Assembly: GCA_016840855.1 (NCBI GenBank)
Contig: JAEORO010000069.1
Coordinates: forward strand, 62,001 to 126,000
Origin: Candidatus Thorarchaeota archaeon
GTDB taxonomy: Archaea > Asgardarchaeota > Thorarchaeia > Thorarchaeales > Thorarchaeaceae
Reading direction: 5' to 3'
DNA: 64,000 nucleotides
Positions within the stretch are counted from its first letter, which is position 1; every line of letters begins with the position of its first letter. The notes beneath the pieces are model-generated. The model was not told the origin of the DNA. It did no database searches and saw only the letters and a list, made by a program, of their open reading frames with translations. Made by a program: the position numbers and the translations under genes. Of the stretch, positions 30,152-39,236 are shown piece after piece.

Positions 30152-30460
30152 CTAGTGAGTGAAAGAGTGACCAGATGGCCTAAAGGAAGATGATATTTGT
30201 GAGATCAGACCTGAGTCAAACCGAAGCTGGAGTTCTTTGACTCGATCCATATTGATATGATAGATTGGTTGACGCATGTCTGCCAGATTGGGTGTCTTTC
30301 GAATTACACGTTCACGAACGAGAGTTCTAAGTGCAAAAGAAATCGTGCGAGGCGCGAGCCCTACCTTTTCAATGATGGTCTTTGGAGTCATTGGTCCCTC
30401 GGCTGCAAGGCTGCCAAGGACTAAAATCGCACTGTTTGGAAGCTCCATAGACATCTGCAA
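30152..30460 (-). CDS. Winged-HTH (MarR/TrmB-like) regulator, copy B
   Basis: SMELPNSAILVLGSLAAEGPMTPKTIIEKVGLAPRTISFALRTLVRERVIRKTPNLADMRQPIY. Confidence 0.8.
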   Translation of the reverse strand: MQMSMELPNSAILVLGSLAAEGPMTPKTIIEKVGLAPRTISFALRTLVRERVIRKTPNLADMRQPIYHINMDRVKELQLRFDSGLISQISSSFRPSGHSFTH

Positions 30461-30484
30461 CTCACAATCCTACGGCATTGATAA

Positions 30485-30499
30485 ATTCAAAATTTGAAT
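30485..30499. promoter_or_regulatory. Palindrome upstream of HTH copy B (candidate autoregulatory operator)
   Basis: ATTCAAA-A-TTTGAAT, 7-bp arms. Confidence 0.4.
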
Positions 30500-30578
30500 A
30501 TAAGCAGTCTGTTCTAAGCATGATTCAGTTACACATTCCTGTATAATAGGATTCAAGAACTCCGAAAGTAAATCGAAA

Positions 30579-31571
30579 TTGAACATCATGGCGCACAAAG
30601 TGTTTGTTACTCGGAAAATTCCTCAAGAAGGCATCGACATGCTCACAAGCAAATTCGATGTCTCTATTTGGCAATCTGAATATCCTCCCACAAAAAATGA
30701 GATAATTGAAATGGCAGCAGACTGCCAGGGACTAATAACTCTCCTCTCAGACCCTGTTGATTCGGAACTGATCGCAAAACTTCCTAATCTAAGAGTGATT
30801 GCACAGTACGCTGTTGGTTATGACAATATTGATGTGAAAGAAGCATCAAAGAGGGGAATCCTAATCACCAATACTCCAGGAGTCCTAACAGAAACTACAG
30901 CAGATTTGACTTGGGCATTAATATTAGCTACAGCAAGACGTATTGCTGAAGCCGACAGATATGTCAGGAATGGAAAATGGCATGTGGCATGGGGACCTCA
31001 ATTGCTACTAGGAATTGATATTCACGGTGCGACTCTAGGCATAGTTGGCATGGGGAGAATTGGGCAAGCTGTTGCAAGAAGGGCAAGAGGATTCGATATG
31101 AGAGTCCTCTATCACTCCCGAAGTCGCAATGATGATGTTGCTGCTATGGAGAACCAAATGAACCTCAAACCAGCCAAATTGGAAACTCTTCTTCGTGAAT
31201 CCGATATTGTGAGTCTGCATGTTCCTCTTACCTCTGAAACCTACCATCTCATTGGGAAGAAAGAGATAGAAATGATGAAACAAGGTGCCATATTAATCAA
31301 CACCTCTAGAGGACAGGTTGTCAATCAAGAGGCATTAGTAGAAGCTCTTTCAACTGGAAAACTCGGAGGTGCAGGGATTGATGTATTTAGGGAAGAGCCA
31401 ATTAAGGAGGATGATCCATTGTTAGATCTTGAAAATGTGGTCCTTGTCCCACATATAGGAAGTGCCAGTAGAAAAACAAGGACAACAATGTCTGTAATGT
31501 GTGCAAGGAACGTTATTGCTGCTTTGAATAATGAGAAGCCGCCAAATATTGTAAACCCGGAGGTATTCTGA
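30579..31571 (+). CDS. Glyoxylate reductase/D-2-hydroxyacid dehydrogenase
   Basis: NLRVIAQYAVGYDNIDVKEASKRGILITNTPGVLTETTADLTWALILATARR, LGIVGMGRIGQAVARRARGFDM, LINTSRGQVVNQEALVEAL. Confidence 0.94.
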   Translation: MNIMAHKVFVTRKIPQEGIDMLTSKFDVSIWQSEYPPTKNEIIEMAADCQGLITLLSDPVDSELIAKLPNLRVIAQYAVGYDNIDVKEASKRGILITNTPGVLTETTADLTWALILATARRIAEADRYVRNGKWHVAWGPQLLLGIDIHGATLGIVGMGRIGQAVARRARGFDMRVLYHSRSRNDDVAAMENQMNLKPAKLETLLRESDIVSLHVPLTSETYHLIGKKEIEMMKQGAILINTSRGQVVNQEALVEALSTGKLGGAGIDVFREEPIKEDDPLLDLENVVLVPHIGSASRKTRTTMSVMCARNVIAALNNEKPPNIVNPEVF

Positions 31572-32105
31572 TTGAGTATCGAGTGTATTAAAAAATTGAT
31601 GTCACGACAATCAATTAGAAGATTTACAAGTGAACCTATTCCTGATTCAACAATAGAAGAACTAGTAAGTATAGGAACTAGGGCACCGAGTGCAGGGAAT
31701 CGTCAGCCATGGAGGATTATTATTGTAACAAATAAGGATTTGAGGAAACATCTTGCAAATGATGCATTTAACCAAGATTTCATTGCTGGTGCACCGGTCA
31801 TCTTTGTCATATGTGCAGTCCCCGAAGAGTCAGCTGAAAGATATCATGATCGTGGAAGAACCCTCTATGTCTATCAAGATACAGCAGCTCTCACTTTGAA
31901 CATTCTATATGGCGCACATTTTCATGGGTATGGAGCGTGCTGGATAGGAGCGTTTGACGAGGATGCAGTTTCAAAAACTCTCAAAATACCATTCAACATG
32001 CGACCTGTTTCGATGATACCAGTGGGCAAAATTGATGGAGCTTGTCCACCTCTGCGACAAAGAAGAAAATCCTCTGAGATTATTATACAGGAGAGTTTTC
32101 CCTAA
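31572..32105 (+). CDS. Nitroreductase family protein
   Basis: MSRQSIRRFTSEPIPDSTIEELVSIGTRAPSAGNRQPWRIIIV, ALTLNILYGAHFHGYGACWIGAFDE. Confidence 0.93.
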   Translation: MSIECIKKLMSRQSIRRFTSEPIPDSTIEELVSIGTRAPSAGNRQPWRIIIVTNKDLRKHLANDAFNQDFIAGAPVIFVICAVPEESAERYHDRGRTLYVYQDTAALTLNILYGAHFHGYGACWIGAFDEDAVSKTLKIPFNMRPVSMIPVGKIDGACPPLRQRRKSSEIIIQESFP

Positions 32106-32214
32106 CCAAATTTAGTTTTAATTTGTTGAATTATGAAGTGACAAATGGAACTTCAGATTGGCTTGGGGTAGGTCCTGACGAGCTTCACTATTTGAAACAA
32201 GAAAAAGAAGGGGG

Positions 32215-32233
32215 ATGGGGGCAAAGCCCCCAT
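32215..32233 (-). terminator. Strong hairpin plus U-tract downstream of the 1610-aa subtilase
   Basis: ATGGGGGC-AAA-GCCCCCAT on +; on the minus strand followed by CCCCCTTCTTTTTCTTG. Confidence 0.7.
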
Positions 32234-32264
32234 GTTCCGTTAAACTATACTTCCTCTGTAGCTA

Positions 32265-35200
32265 CTACTTCTTCCTAATTAGGAAGAGTATCAACAGCAC
32301 AACAACACCAACACCGATTCCACCAATCAATCCAATAAGGAGTGGATCAAAAATCACCTCACCTGTTGTAGGTGTGGTTGGTGGGGTGGATGTAGTGGGT
32401 GGCGGTGTTGTGACTGGCACATTACCTGCAGAGAATGGACCACTGATTGAGTCTACGTATAGAGCCATTGGACCGTATGAGTCTGGTGGACTCTCAGCAG
32501 TACCGAGTGGTTCGCCGTCAACTATGATTCCAAGGTCAACGCTGTATACTCGTACTCTATAGTAGTAGTCGCCTTCAAGCCATCCATCCGAATCCCAGAC
32601 AAAGAACGTTTCAGTCAAGTTCTGCCCTAAGAGCTGGTATGTATCGCCTCCATCTGAGCTAAGCCAGACCATGTAGAAGATGGAATCATCCTCGTTTCGG
32701 TCTGTCGCTGAGAATGTGAAGTTATAGCGATCATCACCAAGATCGATAGCATCATTGATTGTTAGTTTCGGTCCGAAGAAGTTACGGAAGGTGACTTTTC
32801 CAAAGTCAATGAGCCAGACGACATCAGTTTCAGTCCAGCAGTACAGGTAGATGTCCATAGTCTTGTTGACTAGTATGTTATAGGTGTCATATGTGACAAG
32901 ATCTGTAGCACTTGGCAAGTCAATTGAAACCCTTGTGTCAACTTCAAGCATGTAGCTCTGATGGTTGTATGCCCAAGCCCAGCAGAACACACGGATGGCA
33001 ATGTACATGTCAGCAGGAGAAATGTATGTACCAGTTTCAGCTGCTCCACCGCCTCCGTTGTCCACAGACAGGAGCGCAGCTCCAGTGTTATCTGGAACCT
33101 CATTAAGCTCTACAAGCCCGTTAGAATTGAGATCATTCCATTCATAGACATCGAATGATGGGTCTGCACTGCCTTGTGCATCTAAGGTCACGACGACTGT
33201 GTCACCTGCAGATATGGGACCGACAGTTTGCCAGATGTAGATATCAGTGCTGGTCAATGGAACTGGCCAGGTATCAGCACCTTGGGGATCTGCATATGTA
33301 CCTGTTGGATGTGCATAAAGACCACTCAAGAGACTCAGTTGTGTACCAGTAATGACTGAGTATTCCGGAAGTCCAGCCACATCTGGAATGGTCCAATTGG
33401 TTGTCACGACAATATGGTCTCCAATCAACACATCATCCTCGGAGATGCTTGTTGGGGTTGTCATATCTTTAGCAGTCCACTTGAAATCGTTCTCAGCTTG
33501 CGTCAAGGCTGTTGGGCCATAGACCTGGAACGTAATTTTGATGGGTTCCGGTACATCCGCACCATCAAACACGTGGATGTTGTATTCAAACCAGTATGTA
33601 CCATTTATCAGATAGCCAGGATCCCAAATAATGGTGTTAGTCAAATCACCTGTTGGTTGTGGGTCAAATGGACGACCACCATCATTTGTGCCTGTGATAG
33701 TAGCACCGAGTTCATCCCTTAGTTGCATGTCAACTACAGTTCCTTGGTTCATCCACTCAGCTCTCATGACGAGAACTGATGCATTGATTGCATCGTTGTA
33801 CGGAATATCGATGTGGAATATTGTGAAACCACCGCCCTCTTGAGTACTGTCTGTACCAGGAGTGAAGTGTGTTATCGCTGTTCCACTATCGTATGGGGTC
33901 ACTTCGGGACCTGCTCCATCGACAAGGACCATTTCAGCACCCGCTGCACCATCAAGAGGCATCTCGACAGTGTAGGAGTATGGTATCTCGTGAGTGAAGC
34001 CACCAGCCACAAATGTGATTGATCCCTGATGGAATCCGTACTCAGCATCTGCATCTACAGTGAGTGTTGCATTGACACCAGTTGTGCCATCGTCAGTAAT
34101 AACGACATCAGTATCGGGTGTCTGTGCCCAGATCTGTATTGTCACATCTACAGTCACTCCACTAGCACCAAACAGAATCAGTGTTGGGTTGTAACTGAAG
34201 AGATTTGACAATGCAACAGGATCAGCAACACGGAAGGTGAGCAGATTAGGTTCATCACAGCGCTGTACATAGACAAGATAGTCACCATCTGTACCGTTCC
34301 AGAAGTTCAATTCTGGTCCACCAGCTGTGTCACTCCAATCGAACAGACGACCTGTAATGCCCATATCAGATGCATCAAATGCAACCTGGATAGTCGCGTA
34401 TCTAGCAGCAAGGAAGGCAGTCTGTTCTGGACCAGTCATGTTGTCAAAGAGATTGAAGTATCCAGACCTAATGACATTGGTAAGAGTGTCATTGTATGTG
34501 TAGCCAGTGAGTGAGAACTCAAGCTTGGAACCTTCAGTGTAGTACCACGGTTGTGGTGCTGAACTGAAACTAGCAGTGTTTGCGCCATTTCCAGCATAAT
34601 CGTCTATGTTCAGAGTGATTGTCTTCACTTCTGATCGAGTGACTGTGCCAAAGAATATGTCGCTTGACTCTAGACCTACAGGATCAAACCAGTCCTCGTA
34701 GTAGATGTCATCAAATGGAGCCCAATAGGGTACCCAGTATGCCCATGACTCAGCAATCTGTTCAGCATAGCTTGCAAAGCTCTCTGATTCGAAGATGAAT
34801 TCAGATGTGTATCCTTCTTGGATAGCCCTGCATGCAGCCTCAGCATTGATGAAGCCGTGGCCTTGTACAGCTGGGTCATAACCCATGTCATCAGCAGTTG
34901 ATAAGAGAATGTCTTTTGTTAACTGCGGTGATGGCATTACAGCTCCGTGGTTGTCAGCCCAAGCTTCCATGATTAAGGCAGATACACCTGCTGCAAGTGG
35001 ACAGGAAAGACTTGTTCCAGACCAAGAGAGGAATGTAGGACCAGCATCAAGCCAGTCATTCTCTGATGGTTCCGGATTATATCCGAAGAATCCAGGAGCC
35101 ATTACATCAGGCTTCACGTAGCCAGTGTATGCTGGACCTGTAGCTGAGAAGAATGCTTGCTGATAGTTTGGTTGGTATGGATAGTAGGAGTTGACATAGT

Positions 35201-37097
35201 AATGGTTTGCCATGGTCGCACCAACGCTAATCACAGAGAATGTGCCGCCAGGTGTGCCCATTGAACCATAGTCACTACCTTCATTGCCCGCAGAGAACAA
35301 AATCAGCACTCCAGGATAGGACGGTGCCAATACACCAGGTACTGATGCAAGGTCCCACACCATTGAGTAAATTCTCAACTGAAGGTACATGCCACCAGGA
35401 CCCCAACCCCAAGAGTTGGAAACCATGTGAGCCCTGTGACTTGGTCCATCACCAATGTATTCCCAGTAGCCAGAGGTTTCATTCAGAGTGAAGCCCATGG
35501 CCCAAACTTGAGCAGCTAAATCACCACCTGCGGATATTCCTTTAGAGGCAATGATCTTAGCACCAGGAGCTACACCGGGTAGATAATAGAGTGTTCCATT
35601 ACCGTAGATGTCATGACCATAGGTACCAGCTGATGCAATTGCAGAAGCTGTCCAGTGGCCGTGATCGGTTGATGTTGTGAACAATGAGTTCCATGCCATA
35701 CCATCATCAGCGATACCGAAGAACAGGCCAGGATCCTCAGTCAAGTAACCAAGACTGTCTAATGCCCAGCTTAGTGAGCCAAGACCACAATCCATTACGC
35801 CATCATCGTCAACATCAGCTGTAAGAACGTTATTTCCTTTATTGAAGACGTAACCTTCAGCAATATCATCAACGAAGCTCCAATCCATCATTCCTGTGAT
35901 TAGATCTCTGTCAGCAGTGACATTGAGGTCTATCTCATAGGGTAGATATGGTGTACCAGCGGGATGTTGTGATCGAATTGCCCAGTTCCACATTCGAGTC
36001 CATGCAAGTGTGCCATTCCAGTCAATAATTAGATCATCATCATAAATCATTGAAGGAGCGAACACTTTTGCATAACCATCAATCTTCTGTTGGTATGCCC
36101 AACCGAATGTGTAATTATCAGCTGTAGGAGCAGGAATCTCCCAGTCCTTCCACATCTCATGGTAGACAAACTCAGAAACATTGTTTCCACCCCATGCCCA
36201 CTCATATAGACCGATGAAACCAACAACATCACCTTCTGGGTAACCATCTCCATATGGAGGTCGAACGCCCATGAGGTTTCTATGACTACCTTCCATGTTA
36301 CAAACTGGATCCCAGCCTGAAACATCAAGATAGTATTTACCGCCCATCTCGTAAGTCAGAAGATATCCAGCTTCGAGCCAAGCAGTTGTGTTTTCTACAT
36401 AGGTACTGTTTGCGATTACCATCTCAGTCAAACCCATACTTGATGGGTCATAGGACATTGGGTATGTACCATTGTTGTACTCAGCATTCCTTAGGTCTTC
36501 TTGGCTGAAGTCGACACCAGAGTCGACGACACCTACGATGACGCCATCTCCAGAATAGCCAGTAGCATATGGTCCAGTAGCGCCGATTAATTCGTTGATA
36601 TAGAACATATCAGGATTAACCAGGTCTGCCAAATCCGTTGCCGGTTCAGGCGCTCGGATGTAGTCAGCTTGGATGTATTGAATTCCATCAAAAGATGTCA
36701 GCTTTTTCAAAGCAGAAATCGAGCTTACATCAACTGATGCCACCCTCAAGAGTTTTAGATCAATCTGCCATCGTACCTTTGCAACATCTGCAAGTACGGA
36801 AGCATCAAATGAAGGTGTGAGATACAGCAAAAGCTTTGTGTCACCACTTGTTGTTGTGACTACACTATCATCCAAAACACCTGTTTCGATATAGGATGTT
36901 ATTATTGGATCAACTTTCTCCACCGGGAAGTTTTCCTGTAGACGTTGTGCCCACTTTTGGATAAACTCCTTTTGATAATCGGTTGGAGCTGCTACCTGGG
37001 AGTCAACATTGGCGAGAGGTGCGAATGGCACAAGTGCCATGCTTATAACGAACACACCACAAAGAAGTAGAACCGCAGTTTTTCTCAGGTTATTCAT
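32265..37097 (-). CDS. Giant membrane-anchored S8 subtilisin-like protease (1610 aa)
   Basis: Signal peptide; GVIVGVVDSGVDFSQ (Asp), TDHGHWTASAIASAG (His), ILFSAGNEG (Asn), WSGTSLSCPLAAG (Ser); Thr/Pro linker TTPPPTTSTPPTTPTTG then TM and RKK. Confidence 0.93.
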   Translation of the reverse strand: MNNLRKTAVLLLCGVFVISMALVPFAPLANVDSQVAAPTDYQKEFIQKWAQRLQENFPVEKVDPIITSYIETGVLDDSVVTTTSGDTKLLLYLTPSFDASVLADVAKVRWQIDLKLLRVASVDVSSISALKKLTSFDGIQYIQADYIRAPEPATDLADLVNPDMFYINELIGATGPYATGYSGDGVIVGVVDSGVDFSQEDLRNAEYNNGTYPMSYDPSSMGLTEMVIANSTYVENTTAWLEAGYLLTYEMGGKYYLDVSGWDPVCNMEGSHRNLMGVRPPYGDGYPEGDVVGFIGLYEWAWGGNNVSEFVYHEMWKDWEIPAPTADNYTFGWAYQQKIDGYAKVFAPSMIYDDDLIIDWNGTLAWTRMWNWAIRSQHPAGTPYLPYEIDLNVTADRDLITGMMDWSFVDDIAEGYVFNKGNNVLTADVDDDGVMDCGLGSLSWALDSLGYLTEDPGLFFGIADDGMAWNSLFTTSTDHGHWTASAIASAGTYGHDIYGNGTLYYLPGVAPGAKIIASKGISAGGDLAAQVWAMGFTLNETSGYWEYIGDGPSHRAHMVSNSWGWGPGGMYLQLRIYSMVWDLASVPGVLAPSYPGVLILFSAGNEGSDYGSMGTPGGTFSVISVGATMANHYYVNSYYPYQPNYQQAFFSATGPAYTGYVKPDVMAPGFFGYNPEPSENDWLDAGPTFLSWSGTSLSCPLAAGVSALIMEAWADNHGAVMPSPQLTKDILLSTADDMGYDPAVQGHGFINAEAACRAIQEGYTSEFIFESESFASYAEQIAESWAYWVPYWAPFDDIYYEDWFDPVGLESSDIFFGTVTRSEVKTITLNIDDYAGNGANTASFSSAPQPWYYTEGSKLEFSLTGYTYNDTLTNVIRSGYFNLFDNMTGPEQTAFLAARYATIQVAFDASDMGITGRLFDWSDTAGGPELNFWNGTDGDYLVYVQRCDEPNLLTFRVADPVALSNLFSYNPTLILFGASGVTVDVTIQIWAQTPDTDVVITDDGTTGVNATLTVDADAEYGFHQGSITFVAGGFTHEIPYSYTVEMPLDGAAGAEMVLVDGAGPEVTPYDSGTAITHFTPGTDSTQEGGGFTIFHIDIPYNDAINASVLVMRAEWMNQGTVVDMQLRDELGATITGTNDGGRPFDPQPTGDLTNTIIWDPGYLINGTYWFEYNIHVFDGADVPEPIKITFQVYGPTALTQAENDFKWTAKDMTTPTSISEDDVLIGDHIVVTTNWTIPDVAGLPEYSVITGTQLSLLSGLYAHPTGTYADPQGADTWPVPLTSTDIYIWQTVGPISAGDTVVVTLDAQGSADPSFDVYEWNDLNSNGLVELNEVPDNTGAALLSVDNGGGGAAETGTYISPADMYIAIRVFCWAWAYNHQSYMLEVDTRVSIDLPSATDLVTYDTYNILVNKTMDIYLYCWTETDVVWLIDFGKVTFRNFFGPKLTINDAIDLGDDRYNFTFSATDRNEDDSIFYMVWLSSDGGDTYQLLGQNLTETFFVWDSDGWLEGDYYYRVRVYSVDLGIIVDGEPLGTAESPPDSYGPMALYVDSISGPFSAGNVPVTTPPPTTSTPPTTPTTGEVIFDPLLIGLIGGIGVGVVVLLILFLIRKK

Positions 37098-37538
37098 TTT
37101 CTATTTTTCTCCTCACGTTTTAAGTGGAGAACAAGTACATCATGAAGGACAAGCCATCTCCGCATCGATGGTGTCTCCTCTAGACGCATAAAAACCTCCA
37201 AAACTGGCCATGCGGTGGTCAGTTCTCTCCTCTAAAGCGTTCTCCACGGGTATGTGATTAGTCCTCGTCAGCAATATAGTTACTATTAAGCATTGTGCAA
37301 GAATTATACTAACAAGAACGGTTCATTTTCCCCCAATGAGTCTACACCAATTTCATGTTACGTAGATAAGAAGAAAGAGAGCCCATATCATCTATTATCT
37401 TAAAAAAGAAGTTATGAGGTCCGGAAATAGCCTTTGTGTAGGCATATACACTACCTTCTAAAACAATTTTCGAAAGAATCCATTAATCAATTTGTCGTCA
37501 GAAATATCAGGCATTGATTTGAAGAAGCGAAATCCGGA

Positions 37539-38630
37539 TTATTGGCGAACAAGTTTCTTTATTGAATCAACAATCTCATTCACCATGATTATGGCTCCAA
37601 TCATCTCGACTTTCGGTTCCTCTCCATGGGAGTCACCAACTTCTCTGGCAACCCGAGTCATAGAACGACCTAGACTCTCTATCAATGAAACCAATGCTCG
37701 TTTGCCACCATCGCTCTGATTACTCGATTCAACTTGCGAGATAAGGTCAACAAGATCAGAAATGACACTATCAGAAACTTCAGCAGCAGTTTCAGCTCTC
37801 CGTCCTAAATCATCCCATTTCATTTGGGCATCTTTCAATTTACTTGACAACTCAACAACGATATTATCATCAGCAAATGCAGGAGAGGTCCTAGTTGCTC
37901 CTTCAGCTGCAAGGCGTAAATCAGCTATTTCAGTTTCTAGAGATTCAATAAGAGCATCCTTCATCTTCAACTTCTCAAGAAGGCTTTCACTAGGAGCCGG
38001 AGCTGCAGCAGGGACTGTTTTAAGTTGCTCTTCCATTATTGCGATTGACTTTTCTCGCTCTCCAACTTCAGCTTTAATTGTTTCAAGTTCTCCTTCAAGT
38101 GCAGTGAGTGAATCCTCCTTTTCTGAGAGAAATTCATTGAGCCGTTTATTCTCTGCTTCCAGTTTTTGGAAGGCATCTTTTGATGTCTTAGCTTCCTCCT
38201 TTATATCTCTGAGCTCATCTTGTAGAGAAACAAAATCTGGATCAGGTGGTGAGATAACATAGTAGCTGATGATTGAGATAATAACAACAAATACAGCTAC
38301 ATATATGAGAGAGCTCCAAATAGAGCCAAAGAAGAGGTTAGTCAGGAGTTGCAGGAAATTTCTGAATGTAGCCGAAGAACCAAAACCTAATAGCTGACCA
38401 AATGTAGCATAAAGTACTGCAATTATTGCAACTCCAAAACTAAGGACTCCTATGAGAAGCATAATGTTGCGTTTCAAGGCGTTTTGAGGAAGGTGTCGTT
38501 GGTACAAGAACAACAAGACCGACAGCGTTAGTAAAGGAATAACGTAGGGCAACGAAGCAACAACGTCATCCATGGGAATACCAAATACAACAAGCACTTC
38601 ATATCCTATGGATGTGATATAATCAGTCAT
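37539..38630 (-). CDS. Membrane protein with long C-terminal coiled coil
   Basis: Four N-terminal TM segments followed by a heptad-rich region (ELRDIKEEAKTSKDAFQKLEAENKRLNEFLSEKEDSLTALEGELETIKAEV); start chosen because GGAGGATT lies just upstream of ATG at 38630. Confidence 0.7.
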   Translation of the reverse strand: MTDYITSIGYEVLVVFGIPMDDVVASLPYVIPLLTLSVLLFLYQRHLPQNALKRNIMLLIGVLSFGVAIIAVLYATFGQLLGFGSSATFRNFLQLLTNLFFGSIWSSLIYVAVFVVIISIISYYVISPPDPDFVSLQDELRDIKEEAKTSKDAFQKLEAENKRLNEFLSEKEDSLTALEGELETIKAEVGEREKSIAIMEEQLKTVPAAAPAPSESLLEKLKMKDALIESLETEIADLRLAAEGATRTSPAFADDNIVVELSSKLKDAQMKWDDLGRRAETAAEVSDSVISDLVDLISQVESSNQSDGGKRALVSLIESLGRSMTRVAREVGDSHGEEPKVEMIGAIIMVNEIVDSIKKLVRQ

Positions 38631-38722
38631 AGGGAATCCTCCAGTGTGAAACAAGAACCTGAATCCTCTTGGAGGATAAAACTATTCTTTGTATTGCTTT
38701 CCAACGCATAAAGACATCTCTA

Positions 38723-38755
38723 GCTACTCAGACTCCTACAGAGAGTCCAAGTAGC
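38723..38755 (-). terminator. Composite hairpin downstream of 38759 gene
   Basis: GCTACT-CA-GACTC-ctacaga-GAGTC-CA-AGTAGC. Confidence 0.45.
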
Positions 38756-38758
38756 CTA

Positions 38759-39049
38759 TCACTTTCTCCATAGAGCAGCTTTTTCGACTTCGTGGTCGGT
38801 TATGGCAATTTCAAGCGCTTTTAGAAATCTTGTAGCCTCATCTATTGAGAGAAGAAACGAACCCTTGACGTTTCTATCTTCGCCAATCGAGAGCCGTATT
38901 TTTCCATCATTCACCCAGCCCTCAGAAGCTTGTTCTGGCATGCTTACCTGAAGCTCCAACCATGTTCTTCGAGTTTCCTTGGTTTCACGATCTTCGAAGA
39001 AATGTTTTAGCTGAAGACGCCGCTCATATGATTGTGGTTTTTCACCCAT
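38759..39049 (-). CDS. Conserved-looking hypothetical protein (96 aa)
   Basis: Single clear ORF with a 3' hairpin; no family recognised. Confidence 0.6.
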   Translation of the reverse strand: MGEKPQSYERRLQLKHFFEDRETKETRRTWLELQVSMPEQASEGWVNDGKIRLSIGEDRNVKGSFLLSIDEATRFLKALEIAITDHEVEKAALWRK

Positions 39050-39236
39050 TTCATTAGTTCACTCCGTTTCAGGATGACATAGTGTCTATCCGTCACTATA
39101 ATATTAACATGAACAAATTTACGCACGTTTCTCGGAATTTCCGAGCTAGACTTGTGAGCTTTAAGAATACTAGAAAGCACTCAAGAAAACCCTTATCTTA
39201 GGTTTGGAGGTCGTTCGATTGGAAGGACATTCTAAG

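Noticed and set aside
37762-38262. 166-aa + strand Ser-rich ORF
   Set aside because: Antisense shadow of the coiled-coil region of the minus-strand membrane protein.
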